Source of the DNA: Muribaculaceae bacterium
Lineage (GTDB): Bacteria > Bacteroidota > Bacteroidia > Bacteroidales > Muribaculaceae
Assembly: GCA_023663365.1 (NCBI GenBank)
Contig: JAMPHP010000001.1
Location: 62,001 to 126,000 of the forward strand
Direction: 5' to 3'
DNA length: 64,000 bases
The position numbers and the translations under genes are program-made. The notes under the pieces are model-generated. The model had not been told where the DNA came from and did not search any database. It worked only from the letters and a program-made list of their open reading frames with translations. Shown piece after piece: positions 7,431 to 15,673 of this stretch; position 1 is the stretch's first letter, and each line of letters begins with the position of its first letter.

Positions 7431-9485
7431 GTGAAACGCTTATTTTACATCATATTGGCATGCGCCTTCCTTGCGCCGCCGGTGCTTGCCTCCGAGCCCG
7501 ACTCCATGGCCACCGAGGTGCTGCAGGAGGTGGTGGTGTCGGGGCAGGGTGCCCGCCGGCGCATGGCCGAGCTGCATCTCGGCGTGGAGCAGCTTGAGCT
7601 TGGTCGCTTGGCCAAGATGCCTATGCTCATGGGTGAGAACGACCTCATCAAGGCTATCACCCTCATGCCGGGTGTACATGCCGAAGGCGACGGTGCCGGT
7701 GGCTTCGAGGTCCGTGGCGGTACTTCGGCGCAGAACCTTGTGCTCCTCGACGGCATCACACTCTACGATCCCGCACATGTGATGGGCATTTTCTCCACGT
7801 TCAACGACGATGCAATCAGCCGTGCCACGCTCTACAAAGGCCCTATCCCGGCTGCTTACGGCGGCGCCACGGCTTCGGTGCTCGATGTGGCGCTCGACCA
7901 CGGAGGCGCAGAGAGCTATCATGCCTCGGCCACTGTGGGGCTCTTGCTGGCAAAGGTGATGGCCTCGGGTCCTATTGTCAAAAAGCACCTGAGCATGGCC
8001 GTGACGGCGCGCCGCTCCTATGCCGACGTATTCCTTGCCATGGTGCCGAAATTCCGTGGCACGGTGATGAACTTCTACGATGTCACGGCCAAGGTGCGCT
8101 GGATGCCGGCAGGCAATCACAGTGTGGATGCATCGTTCTACGTCGGGCACGATAATATGGCCGTGAAAGATGTGATGGGCATGTACTGGGGAAACATCGG
8201 CGGGTCTATCCGCTGGACGGCGCACCGTGGCGATGCCCTCACGGCTACCACCACGGCGGCGCTCACTCACTACTCGCCCGACATGCGCACCACCATGGGC
8301 TCGGCCGACAGCCGCCTGCGCGAGTACATCCACTCATATTCTCTCAACAGCAAGCTCGACTTCGCCCTCGCCGAGGGGCACGCCATCGAAGCCGGGCTCC
8401 GCTCCGAGCTGCTGCGCGTGAAGTCGGCGGAGATGGATGTGAACTCAAGGCGTGAGCTCGATGTGCGCTCCGGTTGGCAGAACGCCCTTTGGATTGACTA
8501 CGAGGGCTCTTTCGGCCGCCTCAGCCTCTCGGCAGGCCTGCGCCTCGAGCTCTTCTCGGCCATGAGCGGCAGCCGCTTCCATGAGTTCGCGGCCGCTGGC
8601 GAGACTACGCCCGATTTCTCGGCGCGGACCTACGTCGATGCTGCGCCGCGCCTCGGCATCAAGTACGAGCTCAACAAGCAGCACAACATCAAGCTCGGCG
8701 CCGGCTTGAGCACGCAGAATCTGCACGCCCTCCGCTCGAGCACCACGAGCTTCCCCTTCGACCGCTATGCACTCACTTCGGCCACAGTCAAGCCCGAGCG
8801 CACGCTCCAGGCCGGCATCGGCTATGCTGGCATGAGCTCCGGTGCCGACTACGACTGGAGCGCCGAGTTCTACTGCAAGCACATGCGGAATGTCTACGAC
8901 TATGAGGATGGGCGCACGATGTACTCCCGGGTCAACATCGAGAGCATAATCAAGGGCGGACGCGGCCGAAGCGCAGGCCTCGAGCTGATGCTGCGGAAGA
9001 ACACCGGGCGCCTCACCGGATGGCTGTCGTACACACTTTCGGCCACTCAGACACGGATAGAGGGCATCAACGGCGGCCGATGGTACGATGCCTCGAACGA
9101 CCGCAGGCACGATGTGTCGCTCACCGCCACATACCACATCAACGACCGCTGGGACGTATCCGGCCTGTGGGTGTACACTTCCGGCCGACCGCTCACCGCT
9201 CCCGATGCAAAGTACGAGCTCGACGGCGAAGTCTGCTACTACTATTCGGCACGCAACTCCTACCGCACACCGGCCACTCACCGCCTCGATCTTTCGGCAA
9301 TCTACACGCGTGTGGGCCGGCGGTTTACATCGCAGGTGTCGTTCGGGCTCTACAACACCTATTGCCGCTACAATCCATTCATAATATACTTTGAGGACGA
9401 CCCCAGCCACCCCTCGGGAACGCGCGCCGTGCAGCGCTCGCTTTTCGGCCTGCTGCCATTCGTTTCATATACGATAAAATACTGA
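7431..9485 (+). CDS. TonB-dependent outer-membrane receptor
   Basis: Outer-membrane active transporter with an N-terminal plug and a 22-strand barrel. The translated start is GTG at 7431; it is needed to give the signal peptide (KRLFYIILACAFLAPPVLA). A TonB-box-like EVLQEVVVSG sits at residues ~28-37, then the plug (LMGENDLIKAITLMPGV, GFEVRGGTSAQNLVLLDGI, ATLYKGPIPAAYGGATASVLDV). The barrel ends with the aromatic LLPFVSYTIKY. At 684 residues it lacks the N-terminal carboxypeptidase-like repeat domain common in Bacteroidetes SusC proteins. It overlaps by one base with the DUF4249 lipoprotein gene, a recurrent receptor/lipoprotein pairing. The substrate cannot be told from sequence. A -7 box (TAATTTTG, 7419..7426) lies only 4 bp before the GTG, implying a very short or absent leader. 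Confidence 0.93.
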   Translation: MKRLFYIILACAFLAPPVLASEPDSMATEVLQEVVVSGQGARRRMAELHLGVEQLELGRLAKMPMLMGENDLIKAITLMPGVHAEGDGAGGFEVRGGTSAQNLVLLDGITLYDPAHVMGIFSTFNDDAISRATLYKGPIPAAYGGATASVLDVALDHGGAESYHASATVGLLLAKVMASGPIVKKHLSMAVTARRSYADVFLAMVPKFRGTVMNFYDVTAKVRWMPAGNHSVDASFYVGHDNMAVKDVMGMYWGNIGGSIRWTAHRGDALTATTTAALTHYSPDMRTTMGSADSRLREYIHSYSLNSKLDFALAEGHAIEAGLRSELLRVKSAEMDVNSRRELDVRSGWQNALWIDYEGSFGRLSLSAGLRLELFSAMSGSRFHEFAAAGETTPDFSARTYVDAAPRLGIKYELNKQHNIKLGAGLSTQNLHALRSSTTSFPFDRYALTSATVKPERTLQAGIGYAGMSSGADYDWSAEFYCKHMRNVYDYEDGRTMYSRVNIESIIKGGRGRSAGLELMLRKNTGRLTGWLSYTLSATQTRIEGINGGRWYDASNDRRHDVSLTATYHINDRWDVSGLWVYTSGRPLTAPDAKYELDGEVCYYYSARNSYRTPATHRLDLSAIYTRVGRRFTSQVSFGLYNTYCRYNPFIIYFEDDPSHPSGTRAVQRSLFGLLPFVSYTIKY

Positions 9486-10273
9486 TGAACAGATTGCTGA
9501 CTTTCGCAGCCGCCCTCGCCGGCCTGCTGTGCACATCATGCGAGAAAGAGCTTGACTTCGACTACAGCGAGATCGAGCCGCTCACCGTGATAGAAGCCTC
9601 ACTCACAGCATCGGAGGCTTCGGTGCGCATAGCTCGCACGAGCAATATGGACGAGCCCCTCGACCGCACACCCACAGTCGATGCCACGGTGGTGCTCGCC
9701 GACCTCACCACGGGCGTCGAGCGCACTCTTGCTGCCGATGCCGGCGGCATTTTCACCCTCGCCGAAGGCGGCATCGAAGGGCAAGACTATCGCCTCAGTG
9801 TGAGCTGCCCCACAGGCCGCTATACAGCCACGGCCACAATGATGCCAAAGGTCGAAATCGAAGATGCCTCGTTCAGTTGGATTAAGATGCCTTACGACCG
9901 AGTGGCGCTCTTCGAGCTCATCTTCCGCGATGTGACCGACACGCCGGGCGACTGCTACCGTGTGCGCCTCTACCGCAACGGGGTGCCGTACCGTCGCTCC
10001 ATCGTGCGCGACAACAGCGCCGACGGCGGCCTTATATCGGTCACATTCATGACAACGCGCCTCGACATCGATGCCGAGGGCGACGACGACCTTCTCATCG
10101 ACGGCGACATCGTCACCGCTGCGGTCGACTGCATCCCGCGTGCCCTCTACGACTACTTCGAGGCCATAAGCTCGGGCAGCAACGGCGACTGCATGTTCGA
10201 GGGCGGCTACTGTCTCGGCTACTTCCTCGCCTCGCCCGTCACTACCGTCTCGCTCGCCTTCTGCCGGCCTTGA
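9485..10273 (+). CDS. DUF4249-family lipoprotein
   Basis: Predicted surface or periplasmic lipoprotein partner of the preceding TonB receptor. The signal ends in LLCTSC (Cys19). The first ~110 residues resemble an Ig-like fold typical of DUF4249 (DYSEIEPLTVIEASLT ... VVLADLTTG ... GIEGQDYRLSV), followed by a second beta-rich part with DxPGDCYRVRLYRNG. Length is 262, somewhat shorter than many family members. The ATG shares a base with the receptor stop codon (TGATG), so translation is likely coupled. Molecular role of the family is not established; capture of the receptor ligand is inference. Confidence 0.85.
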   Translation: MNRLLTFAAALAGLLCTSCEKELDFDYSEIEPLTVIEASLTASEASVRIARTSNMDEPLDRTPTVDATVVLADLTTGVERTLAADAGGIFTLAEGGIEGQDYRLSVSCPTGRYTATATMMPKVEIEDASFSWIKMPYDRVALFELIFRDVTDTPGDCYRVRLYRNGVPYRRSIVRDNSADGGLISVTFMTTRLDIDAEGDDDLLIDGDIVTAAVDCIPRALYDYFEAISSGSNGDCMFEGGYCLGYFLASPVTTVSLAFCRP

Positions 10274-10296
10274 ATATCGCTCACGAGAGCGAAAAA

Positions 10297-10326
10297 GAGG
10301 TGAACACCTTGATTGATGTTCACCTC
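10297..10326. terminator. Bidirectional terminator hairpin
   Basis: Perfect 10-bp stem (GAGGTGAACA with TGTTCACCTC) between the convergent DUF4249 gene and gpmI, preceded by an A-run that gives a T-run on the minus strand. Confidence 0.75.
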
Positions 10327-10354
10327 TCGGTTCGATATGCGGTCGGTTGACTGC

Positions 10355-11869
10355 TTACTTGATGAGGTCGGCGCCAGTCATCTCCTCGGGCTTGGGAAGG
10401 CCCATGATGTGGAGGATGGAGGGTGCAACGTCGGCGAGGATGCCGTTGTCGACCTTGGCGTCCTTGTCGGCGGTTACGTAGACGAAGGGCACGGGGTTGA
10501 GCGAGTGCGCGGTGTTGGGGGTACCGTCGGCGTTCTCGGCATTGTCGGCATTGCCGTGGTCGGCGATGATGATTACTTCGTAGCCGTGAGTCTTGGCGGC
10601 CTCTACGGTGTCGTGCACGCAGGTGTCGAGGGCTTCAACGGCCTTCTGGATTGCGGGGTAGATGCCTGTGTGGCCCACCATGTCGCCATTGGCGTAGTTG
10701 ACCACGATGAAGTCGTACTTCTCGCTGTCGATGGCAGCCACGAGTTTGTCTTTCACCTCGAAGGCGCTCATCTCGGGCTTGAGGTCGTAGGTGGCCACCT
10801 TGGGCGAGGGCACCAGGATGCGGTCTTCACCGTCGAAGGGCTGCTCGCGGCCGCCGTTGAGGAAGAATGTCACGTGAGCGTATTTCTCGGTCTCGGCGAT
10901 GTGGAGCTGCTTCTTATCCTGCTTTGCGAGGTACTCGGCGAGGGTGTTCTGCACGTCCTCTTTGTTGAAGATGATGTGCACGCCCTTGAAAGATGAGTCG
11001 TAGGGGGTCATGCAGTAGTACTGCAGCCCGGGGATGGTGTGCATGCCTTCTTCGGGCATATCCTTCTGTGTGAGCACTTCGGTGATTTCTTTGGCGCGGT
11101 CGTTGCGGTAGTTGAAGAAAATCACGCAGTCGTCGGGCTTGATGGTGCCGTCGACGGTGCTGTTGTTGATGGGCTTGATAAACTCGTCGGTCACGTCCTC
11201 ATCGTAGCTTTCCTGCATGGCTGCTACCATGTCGGCGGCCTGCTTGCCCTTGCCGTCGACGAGGAGGCCGTAGGCTTCTTTTACGCGATTCCAGCGGTGG
11301 TCGCGGTCCATGGCGTAGAAGCGGCCTATGATCGAAGCTATCACGCCGGCCGATTTGGCGCAGTGTGCCTCTACTTCTTTGATGAAGCCCAGGCCGCTGC
11401 GGGGGTCGGTGTCGCGGCCGTCCATGAAGCAGTGGAGATATACCTTGGTGAGATTATATTTCTTGGCGATGTCGCACAGGGCGAAGAGGTGGTCGAGCGA
11501 GGAGTGCACGCCGCCGGTGGATGTGAGGCCCATGAAGTGCATGGCTTTGCCGGTGGTGGCGCAGTACTCGAAAGCCTGCTTGATCTCGGGGTTGTCGAGG
11601 ATTTTTCCGCTCTCGATCGATTTGTTGATTTTCACGAGGTCCTGGTACACGATGCGGCCTGCACCGATGTTGAGGTGACCGACTTCGGAGTTGCCCATCT
11701 GACCGTCGGGGAGGCCTACGAACTCACCGCTGGCCTGGAGCTCGGAGTGGGGATATGTCTTTACGAGGTAGTCCCAGTAGGGAGTGGGGGTGTTGTAGAT
11801 GGCGTTGGCATGGTTGTGTTTGCCTATGCCCCATCCGTCGAGGATGATAAGGAGTGCTTTGTGTGCCAT
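10355..11869 (-). CDS. gpmI: 2,3-bisphosphoglycerate-independent phosphoglycerate mutase
   Basis: Interconverts 3- and 2-phosphoglycerate in glycolysis and gluconeogenesis with two Mn ions, through a phosphoserine intermediate. Alkaline-phosphatase-superfamily motifs are clear: LDGWG at residues 10-14, the nucleophile Ser61 in [18 protein letters not shown], the arginines in [27 protein letters not shown] and [10 protein letters not shown]. 504 residues, usual length is ~510. It ends a three-gene run: exonuclease, small membrane protein, gpmI (12-bp gap). Confidence 0.98.
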   Translation of the reverse strand: MAHKALLIILDGWGIGKHNHANAIYNTPTPYWDYLVKTYPHSELQASGEFVGLPDGQMGNSEVGHLNIGAGRIVYQDLVKINKSIESGKILDNPEIKQAFEYCATTGKAMHFMGLTSTGGVHSSLDHLFALCDIAKKYNLTKVYLHCFMDGRDTDPRSGLGFIKEVEAHCAKSAGVIASIIGRFYAMDRDHRWNRVKEAYGLLVDGKGKQAADMVAAMQESYDEDVTDEFIKPINNSTVDGTIKPDDCVIFFNYRNDRAKEITEVLTQKDMPEEGMHTIPGLQYYCMTPYDSSFKGVHIIFNKEDVQNTLAEYLAKQDKKQLHIAETEKYAHVTFFLNGGREQPFDGEDRILVPSPKVATYDLKPEMSAFEVKDKLVAAIDSEKYDFIVVNYANGDMVGHTGIYPAIQKAVEALDTCVHDTVEAAKTHGYEVIIIADHGNADNAENADGTPNTAHSLNPVPFVYVTADKDAKVDNGILADVAPSILHIMGLPKPEEMTGADLIK

Positions 11870-11881
11870 ATATTTAGAGTG

Positions 11882-12109
11882 TCATTTTGAATTTTGTTCG
11901 ATGTCGTCGAGGCGCTCGCGGCGCAGTCGCTCACGACGCTTCAGGCTCAGGTGCAGGAGCACCAGTATTATCAGGGTGATGGCTATGGTGCCGAAGTAGA
12001 ATAGCGCCGACGTGCGGCCTGCGGCATAGTCGCTGTAGCCAATGCCGGCCATCACTGCGAGGTAGACGGCCAGGATGAGGGGTATGATGGTTGAACGCTG
12101 TGCTTTCAT
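11882..12109 (-). CDS. Small two-helix membrane protein
   Basis: Unrecognised 75-residue protein. Two hydrophobic helices (about residues 9-27 and 35-53) are followed by a strongly basic tail rich in Arg (KRRERLRRERLDDIE), so by the positive-inside rule the C-terminus is probably cytoplasmic. It overlaps the upstream exonuclease gene by 4 bp (ATGA), which supports it being a real gene and translationally coupled. No function is proposed. Confidence 0.7.
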   Translation of the reverse strand: MKAQRSTIIPLILAVYLAVMAGIGYSDYAAGRTSALFYFGTIAITLIILVLLHLSLKRRERLRRERLDDIEQNSK

Positions 12110-12774
12110 TTTTTGTTTTCGATGGTATTGCTGCTTTTTTCGGGCTTTGGCTCGGGCAGGTGCCTGTACTTCGATGCCTTGGGGTCGAATTTATTTTCTC
12201 TCAGGTAGCTGTAGATATTGAGGCACGCCCAGGCATCGAGGGCTGCGTAGGCCTGCTGGGCATCGGTGAGAGTGTCGGCCTCCCAGTTGGTGAGGCGCTG
12301 GCCTTTGGATATACGTTGCCCGAAGATTATAGCGTAGATTTTCTGGAGTGATATGTCGGAGATTTCGTAGTGCTTCACCATGTCCTGAAGGTCGATGAAG
12401 CCCTGAGGATTGATTTCGCCGGAGCGGCGGAGCACGGTGAAGTCGTCGTGCACGGAAAGGCCAATCTTGAGGCAATCGGGATTTTCAAGGAAGGCCTTGA
12501 GCTCGGCGCAGATGCCGATTTTGTTGAGCCGGAAGAGGAAGCATCGGTCGGCGGTGCTGAGCTGCATCAGCGCCACCTTGTGTGTGCGCCCTTTGTGGAA
12601 TGAGGGACGGGTCTCGGTGTCGAAGCCCACCACTTTCTCGCGGCTCAGCACGCGGAGAGCGGCATGTGCCACCGCCGCGGAGTCGACCACGGTGATTTCG
12701 GCGGGGTATTCAACCACCGGCAGCTCGGCAAGCTGCTCTTTGCTGATGCTGATGATGTAGTTCTGCGCTTTCAC
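12106..12774 (-). CDS. 3'-5' exonuclease, RNase D-like domain
   Basis: DnaQ/RNase D superfamily nuclease that uses two metals. Motif I is FDTETRPSF (Asp and Glu ligands at ~residues 51-53), motif II is in KIGLSVHDDFTVL and motif III in ANWEADTLTDAQQAYAALDAWAC. The 222-residue protein is just the nuclease domain plus a short basic tail, without the HRDC domains of true RNase D, a common form in Bacteroidetes. Processing of structured RNA or single-stranded DNA is possible; the substrate is unknown. A TAATTTTG box lies 4 bp upstream of the ATG (12786..12779), so the message may be leaderless. Confidence 0.88.
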   Translation of the reverse strand: MKAQNYIISISKEQLAELPVVEYPAEITVVDSAAVAHAALRVLSREKVVGFDTETRPSFHKGRTHKVALMQLSTADRCFLFRLNKIGICAELKAFLENPDCLKIGLSVHDDFTVLRRSGEINPQGFIDLQDMVKHYEISDISLQKIYAIIFGQRISKGQRLTNWEADTLTDAQQAYAALDAWACLNIYSYLRENKFDPKASKYRHLPEPKPEKSSNTIENKK

Positions 12775-12823
12775 TATACAAAATTACGCATTAATAAGCA
12801 AATAAGATAGCCTTTATACAAAA

Positions 12824-13480
12824 TTAACGTATCGCGGGCATCGTGGTGAAGAAGGCATCGGGGAAGTGTGCCGCCACGTAGCGCTCGACGAAGGCCGAGG
12901 TGTCGGCGGCGATGATTTCGTCGCTGTCGTAGTAGCGGTTGTAGATCACTCCGAGCAGCCGTATGCCCTTGGCTTTGATGGCTTCGAGCGAGAGCACTGT
13001 GTGGTTGATGGAGCCAAGGCGGCCGTTGGTCACCAGCACTAAGGGCAGGGCGTGCCCGGCCACATAGTCGATGGCGAAGTAGCTGTCGGTGATAGGCACG
13101 TAGAGGCCGCCGGCACCCTCGATGAGCACGCGGTCGTAGCGGCGCAGCAGCTCGGCGGTGGCACGCTCGATGGCGCCGAGGTCGATGCTGCGCCCGTCGA
13201 TGCGGGCAGCAAGCTGTGCCGAGGCGGGGTAGGAGAGTATCACAGGTGCGGTGAGGCCTTCGTTGTCCTCGGGCAGAGGGCCTGTGCCGAGCAGGCGGCG
13301 GTGCGCCTCGATATCCTCCGAGGTCTCGTGGCAGCCTGTCTGAATAAATTTCTGAGTGATCACGCTCAGCCCTTGCTCCATGAGTGTGCGGGCATAGTGT
13401 GCTGTGGCGTAGGTCTTTCCGGCATCGGTGTCGATGCCGCTGATGAATATGGCTTCTGAGGGTTTATTGCTTAGTTTCAT
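12824..13480 (-). CDS. bioD: ATP-dependent dethiobiotin synthetase
   Basis: Closes the ureido ring of dethiobiotin from 7,8-diaminopelargonate, CO2 and ATP, the penultimate biotin step. P-loop-like ISGIDTDAGKTYAT is at residues 13-26 (GxDTxxGKT signature), followed by KFIQTGC, the conserved EGAGGLYVPI and LVTNGRLGSINHT. 218 residues, usual length. The start overlaps the bioG-bioC stop by 4 bp, so the two are coupled. bioA, bioF and bioB are not in this window. Confidence 0.95.
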   Translation of the reverse strand: MKLSNKPSEAIFISGIDTDAGKTYATAHYARTLMEQGLSVITQKFIQTGCHETSEDIEAHRRLLGTGPLPEDNEGLTAPVILSYPASAQLAARIDGRSIDLGAIERATAELLRRYDRVLIEGAGGLYVPITDSYFAIDYVAGHALPLVLVTNGRLGSINHTVLSLEAIKAKGIRLLGVIYNRYYDSDEIIAADTSAFVERYVAAHFPDAFFTTMPAIR

Positions 13481-14871
13481 TTTTTACGCAGTATCATGAT
13501 CAGAGGGCGGTAGGTGGCACGGTAGCGCCCGTCGAGGTCGGCCGGATAGCGGTCGAGAGCTTTTTTCAGTGAGCCATCGGCACCACTGCGGTCGAGCGAG
13601 TTCACGCCGGTGGCCTTGAGGTGGCGGAATACATCGATGGCCGAGCCGAAGTCGAGGCTGTGCCGGTAGCTCTCGCTGTGCAGCAGCTCGAAATCATCGG
13701 GCACGAGGCTTAGCCACTGTGCAGCATCGGGCAGGGCGAGGCTCTTGCCCGTGGCTGCTGAGACCTCGTGCAGATTGCCGCGCACAAAAGTGCTCAGCAG
13801 GGCGTAGCCGCCGGGGCGCAGCACGCGCGCGCACTCGGCAAAGAAGCGCGAGGGGGAGTTGAACCACTGGATGGTCGATGCCGACGCAACGATGTCGAGC
13901 GAGCCGGCGTGCAGCTCCATGATGGCCGTCTCGGCATCGCAGCGGCAGAAGTTTACGCCGGGAGCGGCGCTCAGGGGTGCCTCTCCGGCGATGTCCCACA
14001 GCTCGAGGCTGCCGCCCGGCTTCATCGTCGAAGCCAGCAGGCGGCTCAGCATACCCGAGCCGCAGCCCACCTCGAGCACTGCGGCTCCCGCGCGCCGGCA
14101 CCGGGCCTCGACGCCGAGCGAGCAGGCTGCGCGCCACAGGCGCTCCACTATCGCGGCCTGCACGCTGGCAGCATCCTGATAGCTGGCTCGCCCTTTGGCG
14201 AAGCGCTCGCCCACACGCATCTTGTCCACTACGTAGCGGTCGATAACTTTTTGGATGTCGACCAGATGGGGCTCGTCGACAAGCTCCACCGGCGTACCTT
14301 GCCACGCCCGCCACTGGTTCACGGCGGGGAAGATGGCATCGTCGCGGCCTATCACCGCCAGATCCCAGCGGCGCACAGGCTCGCAGGGCAGCAGGGGGAA
14401 GGGGTAGAAGGCCAGCAGCTCGTCTTTGAGCCCGTCGATATCGCGTGCGGGCATGGTGGCGGCGAAGTGCTCGAAGCGCTCGCGGCTGCCTGCCACACGG
14501 CGGTAGAACTTATGCAGCGAGCGCTCGTCGAGGCCGTCGAGAGTGCCTGCGAAAGTAGCTTCGGGGATACCTCTGAGGCGGTCGACGGGGTAGAGCGTGC
14601 CGCACACGGCGATGCGGCGCGTCACCTTGCGCTCGATAGAATAGGTGGTCACCGCCGATGCGTAGACACCGAGCGACCAGGCCACTATGCAGATTTCGCG
14701 GTAGGGGTGGCAGAAACTCCAGTCGATGCTCATCGAAGCGTAGTCCCACACCACGGCGATGTCGTAGCCGGGGCGGCGAAGCGACGCAAAAGGCGCGGCA
14801 TCCATGGCCCAACCCGCGAATACGAGAATCAGGCGCTCCGAGCCGCTGTGTGTCACAAATTGATGTTTCAT
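13477..14871 (-). CDS. BioG-BioC fusion: pimeloyl-ACP methyl ester esterase plus malonyl-ACP O-methyltransferase
   Basis: Bifunctional enzyme for making the pimeloyl moiety of biotin. The C-terminal BioC half (residues ~215-464) methylates malonyl-ACP so that fatty-acid synthase can elongate it; its SAM motif VLEVGCGSGMLSRLL is at ~265-279, with later IVASASTIQWF and LRPGGYALLSTF. The N-terminal BioG half (DUF452, residues 1-210) is an alpha/beta hydrolase that removes the methyl ester; the likely nucleophile is Ser66 in VAWSLGVYAS. Having one chain that starts and ends the same protected pathway is known from Bacteroidetes. ATG at 14871 was chosen over an upstream start whose 26 extra residues are unlike BioG. 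A TTG-N20-TAATTTTG promoter lies 21 bp upstream. Confidence 0.92.
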   Translation of the reverse strand: MKHQFVTHSGSERLILVFAGWAMDAAPFASLRRPGYDIAVVWDYASMSIDWSFCHPYREICIVAWSLGVYASAVTTYSIERKVTRRIAVCGTLYPVDRLRGIPEATFAGTLDGLDERSLHKFYRRVAGSRERFEHFAATMPARDIDGLKDELLAFYPFPLLPCEPVRRWDLAVIGRDDAIFPAVNQWRAWQGTPVELVDEPHLVDIQKVIDRYVVDKMRVGERFAKGRASYQDAASVQAAIVERLWRAACSLGVEARCRRAGAAVLEVGCGSGMLSRLLASTMKPGGSLELWDIAGEAPLSAAPGVNFCRCDAETAIMELHAGSLDIVASASTIQWFNSPSRFFAECARVLRPGGYALLSTFVRGNLHEVSAATGKSLALPDAAQWLSLVPDDFELLHSESYRHSLDFGSAIDVFRHLKATGVNSLDRSGADGSLKKALDRYPADLDGRYRATYRPLIMILRKK

Positions 14872-14892
14872 CGACGTGCAGAAAAACAGCCA

Positions 14893-14923
14893 CAAAATTA
14901 CAAAAATAATAGAGCACGGACAA
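14893..14923 (-). promoter_or_regulatory. bioGC-bioD promoter
   Basis: Minus-strand TTG at 14923..14921, 20-bp spacer, TAATTTTG at 14900..14893. No BirA-type operator palindrome was recognised. Confidence 0.65.
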
Positions 14924-15037
14924 GAGCCGAAAAGTAAATCGTGCTCCAAATTCCGAATGGCTTGTGAAATGATTTGTGAATGGCGTGAAGATACATGTTG
15001 GTGATAATCGGCATGTATATATGCTTATTTTCACATC

Positions 15038-15673
15038 TTACACACAAAAGCAGTCATTTGCCCATCTGGCTACGTTATTTTCAATATATTCGGCAATTCG
15101 ATTGCCATCGCTGTTGTCGCGGATTATATGGTCATGATAGCGCGACTGCCATCCGAATTCAATATTATTTCGTCGAGCATAGCGGGTAACAGCTTGTTTA
15201 TATCCACCAACCACGACACCCAATGCAGTCCGAATCGTAGGGATGCACCCCGGTGCATCCGCATTTTCGCGTATGCGAATTATTGCGTGCACATGATTAG
15301 GCATAATGACAAATAATGGAACCTCGACATAGGCGTAGTGAGAAGCAAGCGTCGCCATACAGCGCTCAGCTTCCAAGCCAATAGGCGTGTAAATCATTTC
15401 TCCATTGATGATTTTCCCAAAATAATGTTCTTTGTTGCGAGTACAGATTGTGATGAAATAATCACCGCCAGAGTAGTCGTGAAATTCGGCTCTGATATTT
15501 TTACGTTGTGGCAAAGTGTGTTTGGTATCGTTTTGCATGGCGGATGCACCGAGGTTTTGTTTGGCGGATGCACCGAGGTTTTGTTTGGCGGATGCACCAG
15601 GGTTTTGTTTGGCGGATGCACCGGGGGTTTGTTTGGCGGATGCACCAGGGTGCATCCCTACGGGGTCATTCAT
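15038..15673 (-). CDS. REP-associated tyrosine transposase (RAYT, Y1/IS200-like)
   Basis: Single-strand endonuclease family that nicks and spreads REP palindromes. Key features counted from the start at 15673: ITICTRNKEHYFG (74-86), the HUH metal motif in MPNHVHAII (His127, His129), ALGVVVGGYKQAVT (150-163) and the RAYT-type end RYHDHIIRD...RIAEYIENNVARW. The ATG at 15673 overlaps the CPBP gene stop by 4 bp; a later ATG at 15538 would give 166 residues, nearer the family norm. The longer form adds an N-terminal tract of ASAKQNLG octapeptides encoded by a 24-bp DNA repeat. The gene contains hairpins that look like its own REP sites. The catalytic Tyr is not assigned. Confidence 0.9.
   Translation of the reverse strand: MNDPVGMHPGASAKQTPGASAKQNPGASAKQNLGASAKQNLGASAMQNDTKHTLPQRKNIRAEFHDYSGGDYFITICTRNKEHYFGKIINGEMIYTPIGLEAERCMATLASHYAYVEVPLFVIMPNHVHAIIRIRENADAPGCIPTIRTALGVVVGGYKQAVTRYARRNNIEFGWQSRYHDHIIRDNSDGNRIAEYIENNVARWANDCFCV
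15241..15260. repeat. Candidate REP hairpin inside the RAYT gene
   Basis: Perfect 8-bp palindrome GGATGCAC-N4-GTGCATCC. It encodes DAPGCIPT in an otherwise variable loop of the transposase. The same half-site builds the array at 15542..15657. Confidence 0.75.
15542..15657. repeat. 24-bp tandem repeat array ending in a REP hairpin
   Basis: Units start at 15542, 15566, 15590, 15614 and 15638. Each begins GGATGCACC and runs through TTTTGTTTGGC. The period is divisible by three, so the array stays in frame with the transposase and codes for repeated ASAKQNLG or ASAKQNPG. The last unit completes the palindrome GGATGCAC-N4-GTGCATCC (15638..15657). There are no unique spacers, so it is not CRISPR. 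Confidence 0.85.

Noticed and set aside
15542..15657. CRISPR array
   Set aside because: The repeats are contiguous 24-mers with no spacers and lie in a coding frame; no cas genes are present.
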